DNA from: Rhynchopus sp. YZ270_cl-10
Lineage: Eukaryota; Euglenozoa; Diplonemea; Diplonemida; Diplonemidae
Assembly: GCA_964035575.1 (NCBI GenBank)
Contig: OZ037932.1
Span: 558,001-622,000, forward strand
Direction: 5' to 3'
DNA length: 64,000 nt
Below, piece by piece: positions 30,657 to 41,707 of this stretch (position 1 is the first letter of the stretch; every line of letters begins with the position of its first letter). A model generated the notes under the pieces. The model saw only the letters and a program-made list of their open reading frames with translations. It searched no databases and was not told the origin of the DNA. Position numbers and translations under genes: made by a program.

Positions 30657-33600
30657 TTATGGGACAAAAACCTGAGAGTTTCTTCTCGAGCCGTTCCGTG
30701 TACGGAATGGAGAGTCACGGCCCTTTGCTGAAGAGGAGCGGGCGTGGGAGAGGGAGGAGGATGCTGAGCCACGGCGGGGGTGGCTTTGTGGGATAGGTTG
30801 GGCCGGGCCTTCGAGCGCTGCACGCGGTGCGTGGCTGTGTCCTGCTGCTAGTGGCAAGGGCCTGCCCCCGCTATCTGCCTCTGCTCCATTAGGCACGATA
30901 GACAGCGACAACGCAACCGCAGAACCATCGCTGCTCAACGAACGGAACTTCCACGTCCGCGACATGCTGTCCCGCGTCGTTGGGTTGTCCGTCACCGAGA
31001 CCTGCGAAAGCTTGCGTTTGTCCACAGCAATCCGTGTACCGTAAGTGCGTGGGCCGTCCACACCTTCCCCAGAAACAACGGTGACACCCCCCGAAGTAGA
31101 AAGCTTAAGAGAAAGAACTGTAGAGGGTTGGTGTCCGGCTGAGCTTGACCCGATGACCCGCCACTGTGCTTCTGCGGTGTTGGTGTGTTGTCCTGGCAGG
31201 GCGTCCGCGATTTCGACAACTCCCGGTGCATTCTGGAATTTGGTTTTATGTGCGCTCATCGCAATCTGTTGCTCCTTCTCTGCGACAAGCTGCTGCCAGA
31301 TTTCGACCTCCTTTTGCCAGTCCTCGTCTCGGCGGGCAACCTCCATTTTGCTCTGCAGTTTGATTGCCTCCATGTCTTTTAAGACCTGCTCGCAGAAGGC
31401 GGCGATCTGTGCGTCGTGTTGCTCCTCCTGCTCCTTCATGCGTTCGTTTGTTTCGTTGTGCTGCTCCGCTGCGTCCCGCAAGCGGGCCTCTAAGGATCGT
31501 ACCATTTCGTTTGTCCCTTCGCTCTCTGTGGGGGCGAGAGGGTCGGTTTGGACTTCCACTGGGGCGACCTCTGGATGTGGCGCAGAGGTGCCTGCGGTGC
31601 AGGTGATGGGTGTGTCGTGGGTGCGCCCCTGGGTTTCCTTGACGGCGGTGAGCTGCTGGTCGCGGAGGGTGGTGACCTCCTCACGCAGGGTGGCAGCCTC
31701 GGTGGCAGCGGCCTGCACAGCGTCGCTCAGCGCACGGTTCTGCTGGCGCAGGTCCGCTACGTCCTCGCCGTGCTTGAGGGCCTCACGTTGATACACATCC
31801 ACTGTCTTCGCTTTGATGTCCAATGTGTGTCGTGTTTCTTCCAACTCAGCCTTCAGTTGTGCCACCTCCACAATGCCTTCGTCAACACGCTTCTTCAAAG
31901 GCGCCTGCTCTGCAGTCATTGCACGAAGCGCGTCGTCAGTCTTCTTCAGCTCGGAGCTGAGAGTACCGCGGAGGCTGTCTCCGTCCTGTATATTGGGTAA
32001 GGAGACAATACAATGTTTGAATGTTTGGGGAATGATGGAATTAGCAAAAATGAGTGTGCGTATTGGGGAGGGTGGGATGTTGGGGGGAAAGGCATACCTC
32101 CGTGAGGAAGTCGCTCTGAGCAGCAGGCTGCTGCCGCTGTCCGTATGGTGGGGTGACCCCGCCGATGACCTCGGGCGATGCGAAGCTGGCAGACTCGCTC
32201 TTCTGCCCTGGCGTCTGCGGGTTGGCTGAGCTGCCGCCGTAGAGCTGCAATGGTGGTACGTTGTTAGAAAGCATCAACACTCTACTATCGGGACATACCA
32301 TCTTCGAAAGGAATTTACACCACGACAGCCATGTGTCCCGGGACCGCGTACGGAGGAGGAATGCCTGCAAAAAAAAAAGGGGGATGAAAAAATTGTTAAA
32401 CCGAAGCCGCCTAAAGTCACCTTGACAATAAGGCAACAGTTGCTGTGCAACCCATACCTGCGTGGAGAGCTGGTTGTCATGCTTTGGGATAAACCCGAAG
32501 TAGTAAGAACCTTGGTCGGAGGCCTTGGGGTGCAGGCTGGTGACGCCCATCACACGCTGCGAGCCGTCGCTTAGGTGCGCAGGGTCTGAGACGAAGCGGG
32601 ACACAAACGTCTGCTGTGATGCGTAGTACCTGCAGGATGGACGTTGAAAAATGAAAAATCTTAGGCTTACAATGAAACGATTAGCCAAAACCCCACACCA
32701 AGCGCACTTCGGCACGTGCCTGTGAGGGCTGATTGATCTTCCCAGTAAGGCCAGCGAATGCTGCCCGAGTAAGAAAAATCCCCACTACATACCGTACACC
32801 CTTCGCCAACGACGCCGTCCCCGCCTCCTCCTGCTTCTCAAAGTACTGCATGCAGGTCTGATCCCCCACAAAGAAGCGCTTCTTCCACTGCGCAGGCGCG
32901 TTGTTCGCTACGGTCCCCAACTTATACAGCTCCCCTTGCATCACCTCTGTTCCGAGCCGTTCCGACGACCCTACAGACCCTGCGTTCATCTGCCTCCTTA
33001 GCACGCGGACTTCCTCTTCCAACCTTTTGTACGCCTGCTCGGTTGTCTTGAGAAGCTGCGACTGCGAGAGCCTCTGCTTGTCTGCCTCCTCCCGCGCCTT
33101 CTCCGACCTCCTCAGGTCCGTCTCCAACTGCACATTGTCGGACCCACTCCCATGCAAACGGTACCCCGACAGCTCCTCCTGTAACAACGCCACGCTTTCC
33201 GCCAACCCAGTCGCCTTTTGAGAGGACTCACCCAGCTCCGCCTCGAGACGCGCCGCACGCTTCTCCGCTTCACCACCACCACGCAGCGCCTCTGCCTCCC
33301 CTTCCAACCGTGCTGCCGCATCTAAGGTGCTCTGCAGCAGCTCCTCCACCCTCCTCCCAACATGAGATACCAACTGCGGCACTGCGTCAAACTGAATCCT
33401 CTGCAGCTCCCCAGGAAGCAGTCTCTCCAACAGCGCCTCGGCCTCTCGCTGCGATGCGTCCAGATCGGTTTGAACCTTTTGCAGCAGGGCGCCTGCCTGC
33501 TCTGTCAAAAGACCTGCTTCGTCGAATTCACGTTTTAATGCATCATACTCCTGCTGTGGTACACCTGACGGCTGCGGCGGTCGTCTATTTTCCGCCCGCA

Positions 33601-34066
33601 ATGCAGCATTTTCTGCCCTTAGTGCCGCAATGGTTGCCTCATGCGCAACAATCTCCTCCTCCTGCTCAACAAGCATTTGGTTCTTCTTCTCAAGCGCCGC
33701 AGACTCTGCTTGACGCTTTGCTTGCACAGATGCATCCGGCATCGGTGTAGGCGTCTGCGACACACCCCTCTGCGACGGCGTCGAAGACGCACCCCGAGAT
33801 GAAGGCCGGTCAGGGGTACCTGAATGCGATGGAGGATGCAGCGGGGGCTTTGTGAAGACAGCGTTCCCGGAGTTGCCGTTAGGGTCGTACGGAGGAGGGG
33901 TGGGGACAGAGAGGGCGCGGGGTACGCCACCGCCACCACCACCACCGCCACCTAAACTGCTGCCACGGGATTGTATGTATGGATTCTGGGGCTCAGATTC
34001 GAAGTCATTTTCAATGCCCAGTTCATCCCCGCGCATGTACTGCTCGAAAAGACGATCTCGTGACAT
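30657..34066 (-). CDS. PH-domain coiled-coil protein, 5 exons
   Basis: Exons 34066-32793, 32629-32458, 32364-32299, 32244-32098 and 31985-30657 join across GT-AG introns of 163, 93, 54 and 112 nt, giving 995 aa. After a Gly/Pro/Ser-rich start, residues about 120-365 are a long coiled coil (AALRAENAALRAENRR). A PH domain begins QGELYKLG...WKKRFFVGDQ and is split over exons 1-3, ending SRDTWLSWCKFLSKM with the conserved C-terminal Trp. A second coiled coil (exon 5) and a Ser-rich tail follow. PH domains bind phosphoinositides or proteins, so this is likely a cortical, vesicle or cytoskeletal linker. Splices are chosen because they restore the PH fold. A CATCAACAG lies before the 5' end. Confidence 0.82.
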
Positions 34067-34447
34067 TTTTAAACTGGGCCCAAGTGCCAGTTTTTTTTCC
34101 TGTTGATGAGAGAGATATTTGAGAGGATCAAGAAAAATATGAAAAAATGAAAAAAGATCGTCTATTTATAAAACAGGAAGAAATGGAAAGGGGGTACAAT
34201 AAAGGGAGGTGTACATAAGAGGTCAAAGGGGGGGATTTTGAGAAAATGTGTCATGGAGAGAAAATAAACCACACATGAACACAACTCTCAAAAATGAAAA
34301 AAAAATGGGAAAGATTTTAAAAAGAGTGTACAAAAATGAGAAACGACATCGTCTCTCTGTGTTCCAGAATGCCAGAACGATCCTCGCCTTTTGGTAACCA
34401 AAGTACTACACCAACTCTCTCTGCAACTCTTTTCGTTGCATTTTTCA
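34067..34447. other. Intergenic DNA, nothing seen
   Basis: A/T-rich with poly-A runs; includes the putative 3' side of the PH gene's upstream neighbour. Confidence 0.5.
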
Positions 34448-34906
34448 CTAGCAATGCTTCTTCTTTGTTGCCGGCCAGAGCGCCCCGCCCCATTGAGGGT
34501 CAAAGCCTACTGGGCCTCCCCATCTGACCCAGGGTGGACAGTCCTTTCCTCCGGGCACGTAGTAGGGCGCGGTGAGGTGCTGGGGTGCTGGGTTGCAGGG
34601 GCTGAAGTTGTCGCGGAGACCTGGTGGGAGGGGGCTGTTCTCGCAGGGGCTGCGCAGGATGGGGCGCGTGTCGCAGTTCCAACAGGGCGGACACTGCTGC
34701 TGCTGCGGCATGTTGCCCTGCCAACAGGTCATCTGCCCGCAACCCTGCTGGTACTGCTGTTGCGGGTTACCTGGCATAGCGCCGTACATCATCCCTTCAT
34801 CCGCCATGGGCTGTGTCATCCCAGTTGGATACCCCACTGGTCCCCAAGGTGCATTAGGGGGAAGAGGCGAAACGGCACCTCCAGCGCACGCACTGCATGC
34901 AGTCAT
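34448..34906 (-). CDS. Small Cys/Gln/Pro-rich protein, unknown
   Basis: 152 aa, single exon. Composition is unusual: paired Cys (CSAC, CPPCWNC), Gln runs (NPQQQYQQ, PQQQQC), Pro and Trp. It starts MTACSACAGG and ends TKKKHC. No signal peptide or membrane segment. Low complexity prevents family assignment. It could be palmitoylated or metal-binding through its Cys. Codon-like GC content and a pyrimidine tract just upstream support it being a gene. Confidence 0.55.
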   Translation of the reverse strand: MTACSACAGGAVSPLPPNAPWGPVGYPTGMTQPMADEGMMYGAMPGNPQQQYQQGCGQMTCWQGNMPQQQQCPPCWNCDTRPILRSPCENSPLPPGLRDNFSPCNPAPQHLTAPYYVPGGKDCPPWVRWGGPVGFDPQWGGALWPATKKKHC

Positions 34907-35497
34907 GTTGGAAAAGGAGGAGGAGGAGGAGGAGGGGTTTGGAAAATCTGTGGGTTGGTGTAAAAAAAAGCAGAATATAAGAGGGGGGGTCGAAACATTT
35001 TGGAAAAAAATAGTTGGATAGAATCCTGGGAGTGGACATGGAGTCGTTCGAGATGGAGACCGAGTCGGGCAAGAGGTGACGGTAGAGCTTATGTTCTGAG
35101 TCAGAAAATGTGACCCCGAGTATCACTTGCCGCGTTCAAAATTATTGAACAACTGCCGCGTGAATGCGTCGAGACCAAACCGGACCTAGCCCCAAACCCA
35201 AACCGAGCGCTCTGACCCTAGCCCAGAACTACGTGCATTCTGATGGCGCTCTCCACAGTGACATTGTCTGCTTGCAGGAGAGAAGGCTGACTGACTCACG
35301 AACCCCAGACCATGGACGACTGCTTCCGAACCTACATTCCAGAAACAAAACTGGAATAACTCATTTAGAGAGGAAAGGGGTGGGGGCAGTATTGTAGGTC
35401 GTTTTTTGTGTTGCTTGAGTTACAAAAAAATCGAGGTTAAAAAAGGAGGCTAGGCTTTGTTAAGAGAAAGATGAAATGCTAGACATGGATTTGTTCT
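34907..35497. other. Intergenic DNA
   Basis: Holds a GAG-repeat (pyrimidine on the transcribed strand) and the possible LINE fragment below; otherwise nothing. Confidence 0.5.
35164..35397 (+). mobile_element. Possible fragment of a non-LTR retrotransposon endonuclease
   Basis: A plus-strand open stretch has SDIVCLQERRL and, about 35 residues later, RKGVGAVL. The first matches the conserved CLQE segment of AP-type endonucleases of LINEs and the second resembles their GGVAIL segment, at a shorter spacing than usual. It is the only plus-strand stretch in the window with a protein-like motif. It is too short to be functional and could be chance. Confidence 0.35.
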
Positions 35498-36949
35498 TCA
35501 GCAGGTCATGTAATTGGACGCAATAGCAGGCTCAATGAGGTCGTACATCGAGTTGTACCCGCATTCGTGGAGGTTCCGTGTAAGCTGGATGATTTGGTTT
35601 TTCTTGTCGTCGCCCCATTTTTTGCGGATGATAAGACAGTTGCCTTGGGAGGAGGTTTTCGCGTATTCACCTTCGTTGCGGAGTTTCAGGAACTGCGAGA
35701 CGTTGTGCGGGCACGGCGCCTCCACACGCCCCGTCCTGCACCGCGTGACCGGCAGTACAACCTCAACAGGCATCTTATCCTGAGGGTGTCCTCCCTCGTT
35801 TTTCCCCTTCGCCCATTTGTTTGTCGCAAGTTTGCCGTCTTCCGTCAGCATCCCCAGATGCATGTGCGCAAAGTGCGGTGTCTTGCCATGCTCAAAACAC
35901 CGAGCCCCAGGTGTCGCAGCATTGGGCTGGTAGATCTTCTTTCTGTCCATCATTAGTGAGTACATCAGTTTGCTTTTGCTGTCGAACTGTAGTGGGTGGG
36001 GTTATTTGGGTAATATGGCGAGATGAATGTGGGTAAGAGTTGATAAAGCGTGCAGACGTCAAACCTTAAGAAAAGGGGGAGAGAGAGAGATTGGCTGGTC
36101 ACCTAAAAACCAGATGGAGGGGGGAGATCAGGTGGCAATACCTTTGAATAGTCAGGGTCGAAGTTGTTGATGCACATCCCTTCGTTCCAGAACTCCATTA
36201 AAAAGCCGTGGATCATTTTGTTGTATTCCTCCTTGGTGCAGTCGTAGGAGTCCTCGCGGCAGGGGTGGATCTGTGGGTTGGGTTTGTTTATGTGTCGAAT
36301 ATTGGCAGCAATTTGTGAAGGAGGAAAGGGGACAAACCTGATTGGGGAGCAAGGCAAAAAAGTCGAAGTCATCGTCAGCGTTTGTCATCCCCCCTGCACG
36401 AGAGGCACCGATGAGGCCGCCCTCATCGAGCCACCAGTGTACCTTCAGTTTCGCGAAGATCTTGCGGAATTTGAGAACAAAGTTGATGTTCTGGTCTGTG
36501 TCTTTGAAGGTGTGTGGGCAGTTTTCGAGCATCGTCTCGTCAGAAAAGTCAACAGGCTCTGCACGGATGAGCTTCTCGAAGAAGGGCACCTCCGCATCTT
36601 CCTTCTTTGCAACGTTGCTGTCGACGTCTTCGCTTCCTTCGCGAGCCTCACGCTCACCTCCATCCTCATCGCTTTCGGTCAGCCCATCTTCGGACTGGGG
36701 TGCTGCAGTCGGTGTACGTGTTTTGAGCTTGCGTGGAGGACGTGGAGGAGTATTTGTGTTTGTGTTTGTGGTCGCCTTCTCCGCAGAGGCTTCGTCATAA
36801 CGATCAATGGGTGCCCACTCACGCTGTCGCCCCGACGAAAACCTTGGCTTCTCCGAGGCCTTCAGTGTTCCCGCAGTGCTGAGCAACCAGAACAGCGTCA
36901 GGGCGACAGCAAGAAGCACAAAACGCTGCTTGTTCTCTGTGCCCGTCAT
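35498..36949 (-). CDS. LicD/fukutin-family phosphotransferase, type II membrane protein, 3 exons
   Basis: Exons 36949-36338, 36270-36142 and 35986-35498 join across introns of 67 and 155 nt (donors GTTTGT and GTATTG) to give 409 aa. A signal anchor lies near the start (FVLLAVALTLFWLLSTAG). The LicD nucleotidyltransferase core is HWWLDEGGLIGASRAGGM followed by the acidic metal site NADDDFDFFALLP; this is the signature of LicD, fukutin and FKRP proteins, which transfer phosphocholine or ribitol-phosphate to glycans. The C-terminal half has six or more Cys and ends NYMTC. With the GT77-like enzyme and P4H it suggests an elaborate secretory glycan machinery. Substrate unknown. The ATG at 36949 is preferred over an in-frame upstream TTG. 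Confidence 0.82.
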
Positions 36950-37543
36950 TTGCAACGCTTGTGGACGACCATCCTGTTCGTGAATGGATGTGGATGTTAT
37001 ATTCAAATTGAGTGAAAGAGTGAGAGTACAATAAAGTGGGTAATAAGTGAAATGTGGTGCGACACCGACAGCGTGCAAGAACGGTAGAAGAGAGAGCAAC
37101 AAAAAGGGAACGTACGTAGGAAGACGAGACTCAGTGGCATATGTTTCAAATTCTCATGTAGGTAGTCAGGGCAAGTATGACATTTTGTTTTTTTTTCATC
37201 ATTGTCGGTTTCCCCCGTTTGAAATCATTCCCTCAAAAATCAGAAACTACAGAGCGAAGGACTCTTCCTAGACATCACCATGAAGCTGGGAGAGAAGGAA
37301 AGAAGGTTTGGTGCAGAGGATAGTTAGGACGGAGAGAAAAACCCCAACAAAGGAAAAAAGGGGAAACAAAAAGACGTGTGTTTTTTTTTCTTCTTCTGTT
37401 CATTCTGTTTCTTCTTATCTGACTTCTGGCGAAAGGCGGGCTGTTATCCCTATTTATAAACATAACACTACCCCTTTCTCCCAAACATCCATTTTTGTTT
37501 CCGCATTTCGGAAAATACCTTGATTTTTTCCCCCCCAACACAC
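36950..37543. other. Intergenic DNA, nothing seen
   Basis: Purine and pyrimidine runs; no ORF with a motif. Confidence 0.5.
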
Positions 37544-38824
37544 TTACCCTGCGATCAACCCTGGCCGTTCTTTGGCGTATGTCTCCGCCCAGGATTTGCC
37601 TTCCCATTCAAAAGGAAAGCCTTTTCCGGTCCAGTCTAAACGATCTTTGTCCTCTTCCGATCCGGTTCCTTTCTTGAAGATGTAAACGTGGGCATCGAGG
37701 AGACCTAGCTTCAACCAACGTCTTCTGACGAGAACCAAGGAGGTGGCGGTTATCGCACGCTTCACGTTGTCGATGTTGGATGTGGAGGTGAGCATCACAA
37801 AGACACCATCTGGTTGTAATATCCGTTCGCACTGTGCAAACGCTTGCGGATATAACGTTATATTCTCTTCTAACGATCCGTGCTGCTTCCCAAACGGCAG
37901 GTCCGCAACCACAGCAGAGACGGAGCCACTTCGCAGTGCAGGTAAGGTTAAATCCCCTTGAATCAAATCAATCCTTTTACTGCGGTTCCCTGCCTTAAAA
38001 TTCTTCTGCGCTGAGGTGAGCTGGTCGTGGTTCACATCTATCCCTATGTAATGCACGGAAGGCCACCTCCCTGCCGCTTCTGACAGAATAACACCACGTC
38101 CACAGCAGACATCCACCACGATATCGCCCGGAGAAGGGGACGCACAGCGGGCCATGAACCAAGAAACGGTGGGGTGCAGGCCGGTCTCTCCGGTCACCGC
38201 GAGGTAGTTTGTGGTGGTCTGTTGGCGGGCGATTTGGATGCCAAAGAAAACCCCTTCATCGCTGCAGGTGAAGTGAATATTCATTGTAGGGTTGCGAAGG
38301 TCGATACCCCACCCTGTTGCGTCCTGCACCGCACCGCCCACTGCGGCCGCAATATCTTCCCTAGATATGTCCCCTTTGCTTCCATTGAAATGAACCCCTT
38401 TGCGTTTGCAGAATATTTTAAATCGCGGTGGGTCTTCGTCTCCTGTTAACTCAGCGCGAATTCGCGCAGCACGTTGCAAAATTTGTAACGGAACCTTTTT
38501 CACCAACTCCGTCATTGCCAATACTGGGTCCTCTAAAGGAAGCTCCAACTCGGTTATATCCAAAGAAACGATTGACACAAACACCCTCTCCACGCAGTGC
38601 AGTGCCAGCATAGCGGATAGAGGTGTGGACTCAGATGGGGTAACCCCAAAGAACAATTTCCCCTTCTTCCAGACAAGCGGTGTCGTCAGCGCATCGCCAA
38701 ACAGTGTAGTGATCTCCGCCGAGGCAGCGGAGGTCATCTTGCTGTTCATCGCGCAGGTTGCCATCAAAGTAACTGGGTGAAACATTTCCTCCACCTTCAC
38801 TCGTTTCAACGCAGGCTCGCACAT
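37544..38824 (-). CDS. THUMP-domain SAM-dependent RNA methyltransferase (THUMPD2/3, Trm14-like)
   Basis: Single exon, 426 aa. The N-terminal half holds a ferredoxin-like/THUMP region (about residues 25-185, ending with FKIFCKRKGVHFNGSKGDIS and MNIHFTCSDEGVFFGIQIA). The Rossmann methyltransferase follows: SAM-binding DIVVDVCCGRGVILSEAA, acidic loop YIGIDVNHDQL, and the catalytic motif ADLPFGKQHGS, the DLPFGK version seen in THUMPD3-type guanosine N2-methyltransferases. These modify tRNA (m2G6) or U6 snRNA. It should act on tRNA or snRNA in cytosol or nucleus. THUMPD2 versus THUMPD3 cannot be resolved by eye. Confidence 0.88.
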   Translation of the reverse strand: MCEPALKRVKVEEMFHPVTLMATCAMNSKMTSAASAEITTLFGDALTTPLVWKKGKLFFGVTPSESTPLSAMLALHCVERVFVSIVSLDITELELPLEDPVLAMTELVKKVPLQILQRAARIRAELTGDEDPPRFKIFCKRKGVHFNGSKGDISREDIAAAVGGAVQDATGWGIDLRNPTMNIHFTCSDEGVFFGIQIARQQTTTNYLAVTGETGLHPTVSWFMARCASPSPGDIVVDVCCGRGVILSEAAGRWPSVHYIGIDVNHDQLTSAQKNFKAGNRSKRIDLIQGDLTLPALRSGSVSAVVADLPFGKQHGSLEENITLYPQAFAQCERILQPDGVFVMLTSTSNIDNVKRAITATSLVLVRRRWLKLGLLDAHVYIFKKGTGSEEDKDRLDWTGKGFPFEWEGKSWAETYAKERPGLIAG

Positions 38825-39164
38825 AGTGTTATTAGGGTGTAATATAACACACCCCTCCTTCCCTTCCCTCTGTAGAATTTGAGAAAAAGAAAAGAAAATA
38901 AAAACTGGAGTTCATGCAGGCACCTCCTCCTACGACTGACCGACGTACAATGCCAGCCATCCGGATGAAAGCACAATGTACCCTGCGGCCTAACAGATGA
39001 TGTAAAAAGGAAACCTAATGATTTGTCTGTACCGTAAGAGAACGAGGGTGATACAAAAAATGGAAATAAAATAGACTTTATTGTAGGACCATCAAGCCCC
39101 CTATTTTTGCCTTTTTGGTTAGAATATGTTTGAACATAAAAGGCGTTTCACAGCTTTTTCCTAC
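38825..39164. other. Intergenic DNA with a type-H repeat
   Basis: The type-H copy is at 38915-38978; the rest is unremarkable. Confidence 0.5.
38915..38978. repeat. Dispersed repeat, type H
   Basis: Nearly identical to 6221-6278 over CACCTCCTCCTACGACTGAC and GCCAGCCATCCGGATGAAAG. Confidence 0.6.
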
Positions 39165-40958
39165 CTAATATTTTAGTGTCAGCTGTTCCGCAATGTGGGG
39201 TGAAAGGTTTTGGACTCCACGGAGCACATCAATGAAGACTCTGCGGCAGTCGACATCAGCGCCCAGCTTTGTCATGAGCTGGAAGCATCCATTGAGACGT
39301 CTGTGGAGAGAATAGACCTCCAAGGGGGGTGCCGTGAGACGGTGTTGCAGCATGGTTCGAACGTAGGGTGACATTTTGTTCGACAAATCGAGAGCTTTGA
39401 AATCTGCAGGTCCTCGCGTCGCAAACGGTAGGGATGCAAGACAGGCTGCTTCAAAATGCGCATCTAACATTTCATCGTTCTCTTCTCCCGTCAAAAAACC
39501 CAATTTTTTGGATTCTTTCAAAACCAATGCCCGATCCCGCACCGTCGCGCCATATACAACGAGAAGGTATGATTCTATAAAATCCTTCTCAAATGCCCTT
39601 GCCGCACCAAAGTCGATCAGCCAAAACTCTTGCTCCTCCGCATTGTACATGAAATTCGCAAAAGAAGGGTCCGTTTGCATGAAACGCCATTCAAAAAGCT
39701 CTTTCAACGTAAGACGAAGAAAGGCTTCACCAACCGCATTTTTTTCTGCCTGCGAGAACTCTGTAAAGGAAGAGTCGAACAGACAGTCTGCAGCGCTTCC
39801 GTTTACCCATTCTGTGACGAGAATTCGCTTTGTACTGAGGGTGTCGTGCACCTCGGGGACGTGGATGTGGCGGAGACCTCCGGCACGTTCAGGATCTGCT
39901 TCGAGGGCATCGAGATAACGCCGTTGTCTGTCCGCTTCGCCTATGTAGTCACATTCACGTGTCAACTCCCTTTGTAGCTCGCGTAGTACATTCTCTACAT
40001 AAAGACCTTTTGGCAAAATGCCGAACGAAAACAGCCATCTCAAATTGGTGACATCAGCGCCAATGGAATCCGCGACCCCTTGAAACTGTACCTTCACCGC
40101 AACCTCCCGCACCTCAGCACCCCACCGTACGCTGGCACGATGAACCTGGCCTAAAGACGCCGCTGCAACCGGGGTCCGATCAAACGAAACAAATCTGTTC
40201 TCCCAATCCCTCCCATACTCCTCGCAAAGAATCTGTTCGAGCTGTTCATCGGGCATGGTGTAGGAATGTTCCCGCACCTTTTTGAAGGCTTCGAGGACGT
40301 GGGGTGGGACCAAGGTGCTGTCTTGAATGGAAAGCATTTGGCCCAGCTTTAACGCAGCACCTCGCATTTTACAGAGTCTATCTACTAGAAGATCTAACGC
40401 TTTGTTAGAAAGAACGCCAGGAGAAGTATCACGTTTGCCAAATACCTTTCGTGAAGCGACATCCACCGCCAGCCGTGTTGCCAATCCTGTTAAATTCACG
40501 GCCCTCGACAATGGTGTTGACGGCAACTTTGCGGACTTCAAATTTACGCTTTTTTTGGTAATAATTTGGGACGGAACATTATGTTGTTGCTGCTGCACCA
40601 TCACCTCTTGGCTCGCCTGAATTGCTCGGAGAATCTCTAATTGATCTGCCCTAAGCCGTACCAACTCTTCCTTTAACACTGCGATCTCTTCACTCTGTGC
40701 AGAAGAAGAAGAAGACGGCGGCACACCAGAGAACCCCCCTGGAGCCTCCATTGCAATGCGCTGTATAAGCTCATTTGGGCAAGGAGGCTGTACAGGTAGG
40801 GTCGAGACAGCACCTTGCACCGCACGATAGGAGATAGTACCCACAACGGAGGCGGCTTGGACAGCAAACCCCATGGTGGCGTTGACATCAGAGGCAAAGT
40901 CAAGACCGCTGTAGCATCGTTTGAGAGCATGTGTCGTTGCAGGTGGTAATCTTCTCAT
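39165..40958 (-). CDS. COQ8/ADCK-family atypical kinase
   Basis: 597 aa from ATG at 40958 (MRRLPPATTHALKRC, basic, a likely mitochondrial presequence). The UbiB signature is complete: KxGQ in RGAALKLGQMLSIQ, the Ala-rich loop AAASLGQVHRA that replaces the glycine loop, VAVKVQF, DPSFANFMYN for the catalytic Asp-Asn region, and LIDFGAAR for the metal-binding DFG. COQ8 uses ATPase activity in the mitochondrial matrix to support the coenzyme Q synthesis complex. The open frame extends 49 codons upstream, but that part is repeat D, so it is excluded. Confidence 0.92.
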   Translation of the reverse strand: MRRLPPATTHALKRCYSGLDFASDVNATMGFAVQAASVVGTISYRAVQGAVSTLPVQPPCPNELIQRIAMEAPGGFSGVPPSSSSSAQSEEIAVLKEELVRLRADQLEILRAIQASQEVMVQQQQHNVPSQIITKKSVNLKSAKLPSTPLSRAVNLTGLATRLAVDVASRKVFGKRDTSPGVLSNKALDLLVDRLCKMRGAALKLGQMLSIQDSTLVPPHVLEAFKKVREHSYTMPDEQLEQILCEEYGRDWENRFVSFDRTPVAAASLGQVHRASVRWGAEVREVAVKVQFQGVADSIGADVTNLRWLFSFGILPKGLYVENVLRELQRELTRECDYIGEADRQRRYLDALEADPERAGGLRHIHVPEVHDTLSTKRILVTEWVNGSAADCLFDSSFTEFSQAEKNAVGEAFLRLTLKELFEWRFMQTDPSFANFMYNAEEQEFWLIDFGAARAFEKDFIESYLLVVYGATVRDRALVLKESKKLGFLTGEENDEMLDAHFEAACLASLPFATRGPADFKALDLSNKMSPYVRTMLQHRLTAPPLEVYSLHRRLNGCFQLMTKLGADVDCRRVFIDVLRGVQNLSPHIAEQLTLKY

Positions 40959-41707
40959 CGTAAGTGTTGGGGTTGGGAAGGGGGCCTGTGGAGGTATAGG
41001 TAAAGGATGGGAGAAGAAGTAGAGTTGAAATACAAAGCCCTCTCGTTGACAGTGTACCTTTGGTATAATGACCGGCTGTACCGGGGGGGTGGACACCCCA
41101 ACCATGCAGTCTTACATCCATTATGTGGTTTACATCTGATAGAAGAATGGAGAGTAAACTATTGAGGGTAGAGGGGGGGCGCATCTATGGTATAGTAGAC
41201 TAAAGAAACACAAGGTTTAGGATTTCCCACCGGATCCCCAGGGGGGGGACATCTTTTTGGATTAGATTAAAATATTTTCAATTCAAGGGAACAGAAAAGG
41301 CCATTTGAGATGGGGTGTAACACACACTCCCTTCTTCACATCTTAGGTGGGGGTGAAAGAAAAAGAGAAAAAGGGAAAATAAATCCTGGCAAACTAAAAA
41401 AAAAGCAAGAGCTTTGACGCGCATTGGATTTCTATTTCTTTTTTGCTTTCGAAGAAAAAAAGAGAAATCAAATGGCGTGCAAAAAATGTTAAGAACAGCA
41501 AAAAAAATGGGAAAAAAAACAAATTGAACTTGACAATGTCAAAACTACACACACACCTCTCACCTATGGGAACATAGGTGGGGTGGGGTAGCCGTGCTTT
41601 CTTTCTTCCCCTTCTCCCTTACCTCCAGGCAACCAATATGCCGTGTGTCAGGTCCTCAACGTGCACGACACATGCACACAACACACTACAACTCAAAGCG
41701 CAGTTTG
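40959..41707. other. Intergenic DNA with repeat D
   Basis: Repeat D at 41022-41140 directly upstream of COQ8; the rest is A/T-rich without a gene. Confidence 0.55.
41022..41140 (-). repeat. Dispersed repeat, type D (long copy)
   Basis: About 119 bp matching 29097-29213 across its full length, including TGACCGGCTGTACC, a G run, GTGGACACCCC and CCATGCAGTCTTACATCC. Confidence 0.65.

Noticed and set aside
36950-37102. Upstream in-frame extension of the LicD ORF
   Set aside because: It begins at TTG and reads UTR-like sequence; the ATG at 36949 puts the signal anchor near the N-terminus as expected.
40959-41105. Upstream in-frame extension of the COQ8 ORF
   Set aside because: The extra 49 codons translate repeat D; the basic presequence starts at 40958.
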